Source: Seriola aureovittata
Lineage: Eukaryota > Chordata > Actinopteri > Carangiformes > Carangidae
Direction: 5' to 3'
DNA: 64,000 bases
Assembly (NCBI RefSeq): GCF_021018895.1
Contig: NC_079382.1
Coordinates: forward strand, 22,593,501-22,657,500
Below the pieces are notes generated by a model, which saw only the letters and a program-made list of their open reading frames with translations, searched no databases and was not told where the DNA came from. The position numbers and the translations under genes are program-made. Each line of letters starts with the position of its first letter. The stretch's first letter is position 1. Below are positions 10,356 through 24,500 of the stretch, piece after piece.

Positions 10356-11169
10356 CATGAGTCAAGAAGTCTGTGAGAGGAAGACGAGAGCAGGAGGAGC
10401 TCTCTCTTAATGATGTAAAGATTTTACATCACTACAAAAGACACTACAGCAATGAAAGCGGTGAGAACAGACTGTAGGTGTAGTCTTAACTCAATAAGGT
10501 GAGTATGAACTAGAAAGCTCTTACCTGAGGATGAAGTGGTTGCAGCAGCAGGCTGAGCTGGATCACTCGTCCCTATGAGGCTGTGATGTTTGTTACTTAT
10601 CAGATAGCAAAATCTTTGGCTGAAACATGAGACATCTTTACTCGACTTAGATATTTATCACTAATGGTGACGTTTATCCTTTCCAATGAAACGAAAGCTT
10701 GTGCTAACACGTGTCCACTGGGATTCTGTCACCGACAGGAGGTGAAAATGATCAAAATGGTGAATAAAACTCTTATAAAGGATTTATATTAGATTACTGC
10801 AGGTCATTAATAAACGATGATGTGTTTTACACTTTACAATAAGGCTCCTTTCACCAGTTATAAATGGAAGTAACTCATTAGTAAGATTATTGAGTTTAGC
10901 ATTAACTTGATGCCAAATAGTGAGCCTGCATCATTGTATGAAAACTGTATGAAAACTTTTTAATAATTGTTTATTTAAGATTTATAAAGTGATAACAACT
11001 TAATGAATAACCTAATTACAAACCATGTATAAATCCTTTATAGGGGAAGTTGTTGTACAGTTGTACCGATGTTATTAATAAACGATTTTCAGAATGTAAC
11101 AGTTTATAATGTTGAATTCTTTGATACATTTATTTCTTACTGCAAAATTAGGACAAATATATGGTGACA

Positions 11170-11450
11170 CCTTGATTACCTGTCAAACAAACATGAATAT
11201 ATACAATGTGGCCAATCTAAATTTAAGTTAATCATCTTGGGAACATGAATGTCTGCTCCAAATTTGTGCCGATCTATCTCCTAGATGTTGAGATGTTCTC
11301 CTGGGGAAATGAAAGTTTCAACCTCTTGTGGTTAGATGAGAAGCCTGGGAGCCAAAGTCAGTAGGATTCTTCCTCTGGGGACCATGAATGCATGAAAATT
11401 TGTGCCAATTCACTCAGTAGTTGTGAACATAACAGAGAACTAATGTCTTA
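11170..11450 (+). mobile_element. Ubiquitous teleost interspersed repeat (unclassified, non-autonomous)
   Basis: Diagnostic phrases are GGGAACATGAATGTCTG, CCAAATTTGTGCCGATC, AAAGTCAGTAGGATTC and CTCTGGGGACCATGAATG, spaced as in a very common fish repeat. It has no coding capacity. A related piece is at about 49070-49270. Confidence 0.55.
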
Positions 11451-12559
11451 CCCTGAATCCCTAGAGCCGTGCACCTAAACATTATCACTGATGTGCTTAC
11501 ACTTAAAAAAATAAGAAGAAATAACAGGCAATAAAATGTATTTTTGCATATACGGCAACCCTCCTCCATCTTTCCTGTTTGTTTTAGACATGAGAAATTT
11601 ATTCTGATCTTTTTTAAAAAATATTTCTAAGCTTTATTGTATCTGTTTTTTTTATTTTTGCTAAGATAAACAAGCACAGACGGAACAGGACGAGTTCACC
11701 ACATACAGGTATTAACAATAAAAACGAACTATTTGTTGCATTTTATGAGAGTACTTACTTCAAGTGCCCTTTCCTCTCTCTCGTTTAACTGCATTGTATT
11801 TCCAAGGCCTGAGCAGCTCCAATGTTTGGGAAAATATTAAGGGGGGGATGTCGGTTGAATTGCCACCAGCTTTGATTCACTTTTCTTCATTTAATCCTGT
11901 GGGCAGTTATTTTCATCAATGCCAACAGAAGAAAACGAAAAAAGGACAAAGGGACATTAAATCGACGGCGCTGCCGATGTCTCCGAGGTCGAAGCGATGA
12001 AACGAGTTGTGGGAAACAGAAAGAATGTAAACGCGGTGCGCTCAAGGTCGAAAATAAACTCAATTCTTCATTTATTAGAAGAAGACGTGAGTGAGAGTGT
12101 AAGTCTGCAGTATGAACCAACTGTTAACTCACTCTCCAAAGATCTTTAAGAAGCACAAAACACAGTTTGATATTCAGGCAAACATGTGAAGCATGTCCCA
12201 GTGGAGGCGCCACACAGACGTAGACACGCCGCGGTAGAATAGAGCTTTTGTCACGGCTGGTATTTCACTTATTGTACAGCTGCTAAATCCTCCATTTTCT
12301 TTTTTACACCTGTGGTTTTATTACTGCAACATGTTAAAATGTCCCAAAGCTATAAACGAGAGCCGTGTCCTAATACAATCCTTTACAAAGGGCCACACTT
12401 TCATCGAACGTGTTTAGATATGTCGCGGCGAGGCCGAACCGAAATGAGACGGTCCGATCCATGGAGGCTGTTCCCGCCTTTACTGTTGCATCACAAAGTG
12501 CAGCTCCTGCCGCCTAACTACCGTGACGACACGTCACTATTTCTCCACAGTAACTTCCC

Positions 12560-12800
12560 ATTTTAAGGCCCTTGGTTTTAACAGTTGTAGCGTTAGCTGC
12601 TGAACTGAGCTGAAACACAATGCTAACATTTAACAGTGTAACCTTCAGACTCTCTGTCAGTGTTTGCTGACACATTATTTCCATTATGGGATAGGTTGGG
12701 CCATGAAGGATCCACCTGTCGGAGCCTTCGCCGCCTAGGTAAAGAAGGACGCATTTAAAGGAGCTTTCAAGACGGGACGGTTTAGTCATTCTGCTGTGAC
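12560..12800. mobile_element. Dispersed repeat, copy related to 63600-63780
   Basis: Shares TTAACAGTTG..CGTTAGCTG.TGAACTGAGC, CGGAGCCTTC and AAAGAAGGACGCA.TT.AAGGAGC with the copy near the right end. Class unknown. The similar short reverse-strand peptides from the two places (GSFKCVLL-type) come from this repeat. Confidence 0.5.
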
Positions 12801-13680
12801 GCAAACCATCTTCAAATGCAGCCGCTGAAGTGGGACACGGCTAATAAGTCTGCTAAAGCGTTGGCAGCTGCAGGGACAGTCACCTTGCAACACTTTCCGG
12901 CTGGTCCCTGGTTGCTGGATTTGTTGCAGGTATCTAAGTTTCCAGGTGTTTCTGAGACGACAGTAAACTCTCCAACAAACTCACCCCAGGTGGCAACAGC
13001 GGATCATTTTAGTTTGGCTCAACCAGTTTGACTTAACTAGTACAATAATTTCAACATTTGAGAAATGTTTGTGTAACTGAAAGTCTGCGTCCAGATCGCC
13101 ACGTCTGCAGCAGATGAGGACTCCCATTTGAAAATGTGTGGTGAACTTCCATTAACAATAATTGAGTCCCACTCCAGTGAGGCGCTAACAGGGAGGAGGA
13201 GGGAGAGGATGGCGTGTGTTGTTATTAAAATGCCTTCTCCTCTAATGTGCAGGTAAGGACCCCTCGCCGCCGCAGCTCACCAGGCCCGCTGCCAGGGCCG
13301 TCTCTCTCTTTTAAGTGAGCGCCTTAATTGAGACAAATTTAGCTCAATTAAACCGCTTTACCTCTGCCAAGAGTGTTTCAGAGCAGCAGCATCAGTGCTG
13401 CAGAGCTGCCTTTTCAATTAGTCACTGTGAGCAGATTCACCACTGATCCTATTACTGTTTGGGTTTGTGGCTGTGAGAGTGAAAACCTGCTCTGTCAACA
13501 TAACCCCGAATGTCCATAATGGAGATCAAGGACATTTTTACTAATTTAATAACATGAGTAAACAAACAGACAGACAATTGAATAAATAAATACATGAATC
13601 AATGTGTCTGAATATTTTAAAAAGGGATGTTGGTGTTTGATTGACGATGTTCTGCACATTTAACCATGGATGTATTATTT

Positions 13681-13868
13681 AAAGCTCCTCCAGTGTAAAG
13701 GTCTGTGTCCATGTGTAGTGTGATTATAGATCAGCTCTAGCTTCTATATTAATACTGTGAAAGTATCAAAGCCTCAGTCCACAGAGAAATGCACACAGCC
13801 TGTATTCAGAAACTGAGCCTTAAAACCAGCCGTCAGGACTTCTGGAACTTTGTGATGTCACAACAAAG
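13681..13868 (-). mobile_element. MITE-like repeat, copy A (truncated)
   Basis: Minus-strand match to the terminal part of copies B (33338-33833) and C (40077-40583). It keeps the AAAGCTCC end next to CTCCAGTGTAAAGGTCTG and breaks off after CACAACAAAG. Confidence 0.8.
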
Positions 13869-15320
13869 TAATGTGACATTGAACCCATGTTAGTGGAGTA
13901 TGGGTTCAAATAGGGTCAAAAAGATTATAAAAATTGTTTCAACCTTTGTAAACCTGGAAAATAAATCTGCATCATAAATTCAAGTTTGTGCATCTGCAGG
14001 AAATAATTTGTTTTTGTCAATAAAACTTGTGAATAAATGAAATCAGTGGTGAGGTCACACAAAGACTTATTAAGTGTTTTTTGTATGAACATTTGTGGAG
14101 CAGTAAATTGTAAAACAAAGTTCCCACACTGCGAGGAGGCAAAGGTTTAATGTGCTGTGTACGTATGCAAACCCACCTCAGTTTCAAAAGAGCTACAGCT
14201 TTGAATGACAGTGACTGTGAGTCCAGTGTTCCCGCTCTTTCTTTTAGCTCTGTGTTTGGTCTCCACCAGCTCCTGAGGGAAACATCTGGCTGTTTAGCTG
14301 CTAAATGCTCCACCGTGTTCACCAGCTGCTCTTTAACTGAGTCTGTCTGCTGTTTGCTGCTGAGCAGGAAGTGGACTGTATGATTTCAGGGCCTTAAAAG
14401 TTGCTTTAATTCTCTGCAGAGCTGCAGATTTGTTGATATTTCTCTGGTTTGTCACCTGAAGTGACCCCTCACACATTACACAGCCATTTGTTAATATCAA
14501 AATGTGGGCTAATGCAACTTTAAGTTTATTTTAAGCAGAGTATTTTTCCAATGTGGTGCTGGTGTTCAGCTAATTATCTAATTATGTATTTGAGTTTTTC
14601 CATCAGTGATGACCCAAACAAGCAAAAACAAAATGGCACCAATCCCAGGGTCCCCTGTTGTCCTTGAAAGCATTTCCACAAAGAAGTGCCACAGTGTTTG
14701 GTTAAATTCAGCCAAAAGGCAGGACAAATGAGAAGTAAAATGCGAGTGTGTGAGTTTCATTGGAGGGATAAAAAACTGAAACCCGGCAGGTCTTTATTCC
14801 TGCAGCACAATGGGCAGAAGCCGACTCAAAGAGGCTCAGATGTGAAGACATTCTGCGAGCCGCCGAGGACACATCACAACCTTGGAGACACAAATTTGCT
14901 GTATTATACCATGTGCATTCCCGCTGAGCTTTTCATGTGCAGGCTAAAGGGATCAGCTAATGAAAGGCGCGAGCAGGAAGGAGCGCCAACACATTTTTGT
15001 TAGCATGAAGCTGCAGTGCAGTTTGAATTGGACTAACGCGACGGAAAAAGAGATCCTTTCTGAACTCCCATTAATCAGAGGATCCATATCGTACGTTGGG
15101 AACCCAAGTGTGTGAATTTAACCCACGGAAACACACACATCGACCCCTGGTTCACACTCTGAAGGCAGAGATTAAATGAGATGAAATATTGTTTGAATTC
15201 TTAAGCGAGAGCTGCAGCATCTTTGTGTGAAATTCATCCTCAGAAACTTTGTTTTTTGTTTGTTTCCGTTCCTGGTTCTAGTTTTGTGTCTGCAGGGAGG
15301 CTATTGAGATTAGGCATTAT

Positions 15321-15322
<2 letters not shown>

Positions 15323-15372
<50 letters not shown>
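15323..15372. repeat. (GT)n microsatellite
   Basis: About 25 GT units. Confidence 0.95.
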
Positions 15373-15374
<2 letters not shown>

Positions 15375-18180
15375 AGACAGGATTATTTCCAGTCTAAATG
15401 AACAGAGGTCTTGTGTGATGTTCATGTACGATACAACACACGCCTGTTTTTATCTCTCCTGTTGTTTTTATTGTTTTTATCCAGATTGTGTTTCATCACT
15501 TGTTCGTCTGTTATTGATCCAGATTTAAAAGTCTCACTGTCTGTCTGTTGTGCTGCTTATGTGTGTTAAATGAACAAATGGATGAAATGAAAATATGATT
15601 TACACACACGTTGTTGTCATTCTTCAGTCCTGACTGGAGGAACTAGAACTTTACATATCATCGATTTAACTGCAGAGCAACTGGATATAAAGTTTGTATG
15701 AACTGTGTCAGTCAGGAAATTTCATTTATATTTATTACTACAACATTTCTGGACAGATATGAGCTGTTAGTTGAGCCCACACTGACTCGTGATTTTATCA
15801 TTTGAATTAACTTCTTATGGGATAATTGCAGACAAAAATCTGAATGTCAGACTCAGTAGACACGTTGGAAATTACCTGCAGGCAACGCTACACCTGGAGT
15901 GGTTGTAATATCAGTTAAGATTTCCCATGTGAAACATTTTAAAACTGAACAGAATTAATCAATTAGTTGATCGACAGAAAAATATGACTTAGTGAATTAA
16001 TCTGTCAAACGCTTTTACTACAGTTTCAGCTTCTTCACTGCTTTTATTTGTGTAGTGTGATAATACATGTAACACATGTTGCAAACAATTAAAAAAAGAA
16101 TCTGCAGATTAAGAAACAAAAACAAAAAATACATAATCACACAAAAAATGACTGAGACTGAGTCAAGTATCAAAGTAATAGAAGTGTCACTGAGGCTCTA
16201 ACAGGAAGACAAACTCCAGAGAAAACAAACAGAGCTGCAAGAGTCATTTCAAAATGTTCCGTCAGAAATATATTAAAGGTAAACTTCATGATGAACAGCT
16301 GGTAAATGATCAGTTAACACCAGAAAAGGTTCTGATTGATTGTGTTAACTGACTCTTAACTCATTATGCACTTTTGTATTTAGACATGATAAAATAAAAA
16401 CAAAGATATGACAAAATAAGACGTGTGTAGGTCAATATATGTGTATGTTTGGCGAGCGGTTGTGCTGGTATAACAGATTTTAATGAAATTATTAAATTGT
16501 ACAATTTATCTTTCATAAAGGATGAAGATCCTCGTCATCGGCTGAATAATCACAGAAGATGATTTAAGTGACAAAGCAGCAGTTTCAGAAACCAGATTCA
16601 TAATACATATGTTTCCTATTTAATTGCATTTAAAACAGTGATATTCAGCTGCTTCTGGAGCCTCTTTGTGTCTGTAGCTGCAGCTGGAATGAAACACATG
16701 ATGCCAAAGCATGAAGCAGGTTATAATGGTGACGATCCACCAGGTGAGGGCGCTCTGCCTCTTTCAGTCCACTGCCCAAGAGAGTCTACTGAAGAAATCA
16801 TCTCACACACAGACTGAGAAAATGACTTAATGATTTCAGCTGTTTGTGTGAAACACGAGCTTCGACTCCTGAAATGTTCAAACTGAAACTTCAGGCTGGA
16901 AATCTGCTTTTGTTCACATTTATTTCCACTTTTTTTTTTCATAACGAGGTTTCTATGGAAATGAGTCTAAACCCCAGCATCAGCTCGTGTGTTTACATGG
17001 ATTCAGTGAATGCATCACCTGCAGCTGTAAAATGTGTTTTCATGCCACATTCCTGAGCTGTAACACCTCTGTGGTTTCAGCTTGGAGGGAGGGAGGTTTG
17101 TGCTGAAGCTTTCATATCATCTGTGATTTGCATGAGATTTCCCTTCATCTCCTCTGTTTCCCTCCACAAACACTGAAATGATGGCTTCATCCTATTACCT
17201 GCAACTCTAGCGTAAATGTTTATGGAAATGGCCCGTCAGAGCAGGCCAAGTGTTTTCCATCAGCACCTCTTTGCAGTAATAATACTGCAGTGTTGATGTC
17301 AGATCCGCCCTGCCTGAAGAGGGGAGGCTAATGGCCCCTTCCCCCCCCCTCAACCCCCCCCCCACCCCTACTGCATGAGCCAGTGAGGAGAGGAGCAAAA
17401 AAAAAATCTAATTCACCTTAAATGTGATGCTGCCGGGTTGGGAAGTGAGAGGGCATCTGTGCAGAGAGTCCCCATTAAAGGAACATTACGTAAGATCAGA
17501 CTGTGAATGATGGAGTTTCGAACGCGATGCAATTTCAGGGAATATGAACACGAGTCTGAGCTGAGTCTGCAGGGGTCACACGGTCACACATTTGGTGGTT
17601 TGTTGTTCAAGGCAGCATTTAAATTCAGTCAGTCTTTATCTTTAACAAAAACCACAGCAACAATAATGATAATCTTATTGTTGAATTTGTAAATAAATAC
17701 ACGTGGTGAGCACCGGTTAATCTGATCATTATCAGCTAATTGATGATGTATTTCTTTGTTTAGTTGCATATTTTTCAATTTTCTTTAATGTATAGCTTTT
17801 TATTGTTCATTTGGTGGAAGGGCTATGCTCATCACATCTCTTTCACCTTGTTGTCTTTGTTAAAATTTCAAGATCTAAAAGGTGCACAAGTTACAAATAT
17901 CTTACATCTTATATCATATTTTACTTTAGTAATTACATGACTGCTCATCCAAGCTAAATGAATGCAATGAATATTAAAATGTAATAATTACACAGAAGTT
18001 AATGACCAAAAAAAAAGCCATCAGTTATAGCTTATAAACCCTTTATAAATGGTGCATTATCAGAAAGTGGCACCAAATAAATTTTAAAATATGCACTGCA
18101 AAATATAAAGTTTTGTTTAGATGCTCTTCTGCTTGATATAGGCGTCATTATGTAATAGATTTACCAGACAGTTAAAAGTT

Positions 18181-18434
18181 GGGGTAGAAGCTATTTTTGC
18201 CTGCAGTACCGCTTCTGGCCGATGGGGTCGCTGTGGGCCAACGCGGTTCTCTGAAATGCTCCGGAAAAGGACGATATGAACCGGAAAAAGTACACAATGG
18301 CCATGGCCAACAGCATGTAGCCGTGGTGTTGTACTCATCCATAACAAGCCTCGTGTTTTAATTGAGCTATTTTAACCGTTTTGTACGAGTTTGCATTTGT
18401 TATAAACTGACAGAGAAGAGGTTTTGGACCGGAG
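18181..18434 (+). promoter_or_regulatory. Putative xrn2 promoter and 5' UTR
   Basis: Upstream of the xrn2 ATG lie two CCGGAA Ets-type sites (18261-18266 and 18281-18286), an ACAATGGCCATGGCC segment with YY1-like core, and no TATA box. This fits a housekeeping promoter. The start site cannot be fixed from sequence. Confidence 0.4.
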
Positions 18435-18509
18435 ATGGGAGTCCCGGCGTTTTTTCGTTGGCTTAGCCGAAAATATTCGTCAATTATTGTGCACTGTGTG
18501 GAAGAGAAG
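18435..18509 (+). CDS. xrn2: xrn2 exon 1
   Basis: Residues 1-25. The start [14 protein letters not shown] is invariant in the family and fixes the ATG; the donor is AAG|GTAAGT. Confidence 0.97.
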
Positions 18510-21500
18510 GTAAGTGGCTAGCATGCTAGCTAGCAACACCGCCGGTTTACCTGACGCATTAATGCTATTTTGTTGAAACAGCCGTTAGTCTTCTAAATGC
18601 TTGTTTTCTGTGAATACAATCAATGGGGTCTCGTTCCTACATTTGATTCCGTTTTGTCGATGACTTTTGAGCTCCGAAGGTTTCGGTTGGTCGCAAATTA
18701 TTAAACGAAAACATCGGACGTTCGTGGACTTCAGAGTGTAAACAAACCGACCGCAAACTTCATGCTACAAACAAAAAGTTCCATTTTACCACTGTCTTAA
18801 AGGTACATTAAACCTTACTCAACGGTTAACGTAAGTGGAAAATAAACACCACCTCAGCTCACATCATAAAAACATCACATTATTATGAAGTTACAACAGT
18901 GAAATTTAGCGGGAAAAGAGCTTCAGTACTTGAATGTGTGTTTTTCAGGCATGTACTTCTGCTGCTGCTAAATAAGGTTGCAGCTAACCTTAATTTTCAG
19001 TAAAGATTAATCTGCTGATTATTGTTTCAATTAGTCCATTCCCACTAAATAATTTCCCGCGGTCCAAGGTAACATCTTCAAATGCCAACAGTCCAAACAT
19101 TTGGCTTTAAAAACGACTATTATCAAAATAGTTAGTCTAACTAATTGATTAATTCTCTAATCACATAAACCTCTAATGATATCTAAATTGTTCATGATGG
19201 AAAGGTTTGGGACGTCTTGTGATTTGTGTGTGTTTTTGTTTTTAACCTCCACAGGGGAAAGAGTGTAATGGAGTCCGTATCCCTGTTGATACAACCAAGC
19301 CGAACCCCAACGAGGTGGAGTTTGACAACTTGTACCTGGACATGAATGGGATCATTCACCCCTGTACACATCCAGAAGATAAGTAAGGACATTTACGAGT
19401 TTGACTTTAACACCACTAGATTTTCTGTCTGCAGTTTATTATCATATCTGTGATGTCTCTTTGAAGTGGAGGTTTGGTTTTACCACTTTACGTGTTGTCT
19501 AGTGTTTAAAGAAACTCACAGAAAGCTCAATTTAAAGAAAATATCATTATTTAAAGCTCAATATGATTTAAAAGAAAAACAGTCCTCCTTGATGATTAAG
19601 ACTGTATCTAAGATGTGAGTCATAAATCCATAAATTCATAACGTTTAAGCAGCCAAATTAGTATTTTATATTACTGTCATTGTTTGATATTGTTATATCA
19701 TTTAGTATCTGTGGGGTTTTGACAAAAAAAAATTGTTTGAAATTTGGCTCTGTGCAGTAGTGCCACACACTTTCCTGAGATTTCATAGATTAAACAATTA
19801 CACAATTACTTAACAGATTTGTAGATATCGTAGATAACAAGAGTATTTTTGTTCATTGTAAACCAGGAAACTTTAAAATGAGAGATTTTTTTGAATGAAT
19901 TTTGGCCTGACACTGTTGCCACACAATAGCTCATTGAAGACAATTGTTTTCACAGACCTGCTCCCAAAAATGAAGATGAGATGATGGTCGCCATCTTCGA
20001 GTACATCGACCGCCTGTTCAATATCGTGCGGCCCAGGAGAGTTCTCTACATGGCCATCGATGGAGTGGTGAGTGACTTCCAGTAGCAGAAACCTGCAGCA
20101 TGAGCAGAGTTTGTTGTGGATGACGCGTCCCATTCATAACAAAAACTAAAACATGATGATCTGTGGGACAGATATATAATTATCTGTACATCAGTTATTT
20201 AATGAACCAAATACTGTTTTTCATGTGGCCAAAAATAGATGGTAGTGAAGTTCTTAATTTGGCCACATCTTAGGTTTTTCTTAATTTCTCATCCATCTAT
20301 CCCAATGAATCGAAATATTCAATCTTAATATAAGGGGACATGTATAATATGCATGAAAACCAACCTGAACTCAGAAATAACACCCTGTGTAACTCTCACC
20401 AGGCTCCTCGTGCCAAAATGAACCAGCAGCGCTCTCGGCGGTTTCGTGCTTCCAAAGAAGGAGTGGAGCTGACGGAGGAGAAACATCGCATTAGGGAGGA
20501 GATCATCCAGAGAGGTGTGTGTTGTTTTAAATCTCAGCACTGCTTAACAGCAAATACCCAGAATGTACAACATCTGTGACACTACGAACCTCTGGGAACA
20601 GTGTGATACTTTCCCCCGGCAGAATATTGTTTTCTCTGTGCTCCGGGACAGAAAACACTTTCTGGCTCAGTGTTGATGTCTCGTTTGGCAAGTGATTGAA
20701 ACAGCTGATGTGCAGTTATTTCTGTGTTTGAGAGCTTTTATGAAAAACTGACCGGCCCTGGCTTTAAAAACACAGCTGATGTTTCCTTTTTAAAAATAAT
20801 CAGTTTGTTCTTTTTTGACCTTTTTGTGCAGTGATATTATCTGACGCCCAGTTGTGTTTCATAAAGTTATCTGAGGGGAAACACTCTCCAGGACGACAAC
20901 TTTAGAATGGCTGAAATTTGAAGTCCTGAATTTATCAGGACTCAAACACTGCTGGTCTCTGATAGATTCAACTGATTATCTTCATAATTCTCAGAAACAT
21001 TACTGTTTTTTTCCTCTTCAGGTGGTTATCTTCCACCTGAGGAAATTAAGGAGAGGTTCGACAGCAACTGCATCACTCCAGTAAGTGTGCTTTGGAGTTT
21101 TTAGCTATTTCATTATGTCCTTGCAAGAACAAAATGACAGGATTGTTTTGGATGATTCATTTTCCTTCTTCTGTCTCCAGGGAACAGAGTTCATGGACAA
21201 CCTGGCGCATTGTCTCCGTTACTACGTCGCAGACAGACTCAGCAACGATCCAGGGTGGAGGAATGTCACCGTGAGTGTCACTCACTGCTCGGGCTTTCAA
21301 ACACAGACAGAAATGTCACGAGCGATTTCTTATTGTTTTCATTTTGAGCTCCGGGTGGTTTTACATGCTGCAGAAGAAAGAGCTCCGGCACTAAGTGTCT
21401 GCTGTCTGTGATGCAGGTCTTCCTGTCTGATGCGAGTGTTCCAGGTGAAGGCGAACACAAGATCATGGACTTCATCAGGAGACAGAGAGGTACAGCTGTG

Positions 21501-24500
21501 TTAAAGTCATACACATTAAAGCACATACAGTGTGGCAAGATAAACTTGAAGATATAAAACTGCAGTCATGACTTTTAGAACAAAGATTAACAACTGAATT
21601 CAGTTCTGAACCTCCTGTACGTTTGTGATTCACTTTGACAGCTCAGCCCAACCACGACCCCAACACACACCACTGCCTGTGTGGAGCCGACGGTACGTCT
21701 CTCAATTCACCAGTCAGATAAAACCCAGCCACAAGAGACCCGCTGTTATTCATGTCGACGGTGTAAGATATTATTGTAGAGTTAACGTCGTCATTTCCAC
21801 CTTGTTGAAGTAACATCTGTGTTTTTGTTGTTGCCACTGATCAGCTGATCTGATCATGCTCGGCCTGGCCACCCACGAGCCGAACTTCACCATCATCAGA
21901 GAGGAGTTCAAACCCAACAAGCCCCGGCCCTGCGCGCTCTGCGGACAGATAGGTCACGAGATCAAAGACTGTCAGGGGACGGCCAGAGAGAAGCAGGGAC
22001 AGGTGTGTTACTCTCATTTTACTGATAGATTCATTTTTAATGTTGTTTATGATTTTGATTAAAAATAAATGAATAAAAGTGACCCCCAGCAGTTTTTTTA
22101 ATCTGACATCAACTTCACTGTAGTGTTTGTAATGACACTGTTTTCCCTGTAATATTTGTGAAGGTGTTTTCAATGATTAAAGATATCAGTGTGTGAAAAG
22201 TCGACCAGGTGTCCACTGGAGGCTAAACCCTCTGAGTGTTTCCTTCTCCTCTTCCAGCACGATGAATTCGCAGACTCGGTGCCGGTGTCTGAGCAGGAGT
22301 TCATATTCATCAGACTCTGTGTGCTGCGCGAGGTCAGTTCCCCCGCCTATATTTTCTCTGTTAATCTTCTACCTAGTTGATGTTAGTGGTTGTCATGCTA
22401 TAGGTGAAGTATGAGAGCAGCCAAAGTGTCGAGCTGGTTCAGCTGGTTGGATTCTGCGGAAACTTTCAGGAGTGAATCATGTGATAGTTCTTTAAAATAT
22501 CACTGGTTGACCTCATGTGGCTGTGGCCATCTTGTTTTTGTTATTTAAATCACCACTGATTTGATTTGATCAAAAAACAAAAAGAAAATGGCTTATTTGG
22601 AGTAAAATATGTCACAACTTCTTTCTGGCATTTAAATATTTCTTTCATTTATTCATAACAGCTGACCGGTGCTTCATATTTTGGAAAGCGCCGTGTTAAT
22701 ATAACAGGATCATCATTTTTTCAGCTTGAAATTTGTGTAAATATGACAAACTCATCAGCTTTTCTTATTTCCCAGTCAGATGTTCATCTAACAGTTTACA
22801 GTTTATTTTGTGACCTAATCATCCAGATAAATGGACCGTAGCAGGTACAGGCCCGAACCTACTAGATGATCTCTACTAACTGTGCCTGTTTGTGTTGTCA
22901 GTACCTGGCCAGAGAGCTGACCATGGCCAGCCTGCCGTTTCCCTTCGACTTTGAGAGGAGTGTCGACGACTGGGTCTTCATGTGCTTCTTCGTTGGTAAC
23001 GACTTCTTACCTCACCTGCCGTCCCTGGAAATCAGGTGAGCGCCGGGACAGGGGTTCGTGCTGAAAGCTGGTTTGAATGTTGGTCTTTTTAAAAACTCAG
23101 AAACAGGTTCTCTGTATTCCAAATGCAAAACCATAAAAAGTTCTTTCAGCGTCACAGGGACAGGGTTAAATGCAGGACGGTTGTATTATGTTGCCTTATA
23201 TAGAGCAGGTGTTTTCTCTGATGCCTGATTACTCACATTCACACTGATGGTAATCCTGCCTCCGCTTCACTGTAACCTCCGACACTGATCGGCCTGAAAT
23301 CTGCTGGAGAGTCTGTTGTTCTGTTTCACTGCTCTTCTTTTATTTGTGGAACCATAAAACCTGTTGGTTTGCTGCCAGAGTGGAGCCGATGAAGCGGCCA
23401 AATTCCCTGCTGCTGCCGCAGATAAATCGCTGTTATGTGTCAGATCAATGTCCCGTCTCGTTAATCGTTAAGATTTACGCTGAACGCCTCGTGTTGAATT
23501 ATTCTCTGATGTCGTGTCTTACAGAGAGGGAGCGATCGATCGACTGGTCAACATCTACAAAGACGTTGTGCACAAAACCGGAGTGAGTATCATCACTGAT
23601 CTGTGCACTGCAAACAAAAGGTTCACACCGTCCCTCCTCTCTGGAGATAGACGGAATGCATTATGGGAAATGTAGGAAACCTCTAAATTCAATTGAAAAA
23701 GAGTTGGTTCAATAAAAAGCTAAACATTACATACACGTGCTGAACATCAGGACTTTATATCGTCAGGTGTTTTCTGCTGCTGTCATGTGACCCGGTCTGT
23801 GTTTCTCTGCAGGGCTACCTGACACAGAACGGCTACGTCAACCTGGAGCGAGTCGAGATGATCATGCAGGCCGTGGGCGTGGCCGAGGACAACATCTTCA
23901 AGAAACGCAAAGAGGACGATGTAAGATTTCACTGTTTTGGCCTCAGGGATCATTAAATGTTGAGGTTCTTCACCACAGTTGGCTTTGCCTTCCTTTTCAC
24001 AATCGGCTGATTACAGTTTCTCTCCCGCAGGAAGGCTTCAAGCGAAGAATGAAAGAGAAACGAAAGCGGATGAAAGTGAGTAGAAGAAGATGATGATGTT
24101 TGTTGTTGTTGCACACAGTCAATGAAACTCTTCAGTAAATAATGAGTCTGGACCAGATACTTCAGTATCTTAAATCTCTTCTCATCTTCATCTAGAATCT
24201 TGAAGATGAAAATGAAAACATTCATTCATCCTGTTAAAATCAAGTGAATTCTCCAGCATCAGCAAACGTCTCTTACACTGTTTATAATTCTTCCTCTTAC
24301 ATATTGAATGGTCTGCACTTATTTTCAGCTTTTCTAGTCTTGTCAACCACTCAAAGCACTTTACAATACTACATTCATACATCACACCCAGCAGCCATCA
24401 GGGGATCAGCACATATGATCATCAGTGACAGGTGATTCACGAGTTCCCGTCTACCTGCCATAACGTCACGTTTCATCCAAACATTCGCCCTGATCCCGAC

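Larger units (their letters stand above)
8561..18180. other. Intergenic upstream of xrn2, no recognised gene
   Basis: Holds a GC-rich island (about 8560-8860), a second CTCF-like motif (10342-10355), teleost interspersed repeats (about 11170-11450, 12560-12800, 13681-13868), a TAATT-rich GC-edged segment (about 13190-13400), another non-repetitive segment (about 14690-15070), a (GT)n tract (15323-15372) and C-rich runs near 17338-17370. Open frames here are short and lack family motifs. Confidence 0.5.
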
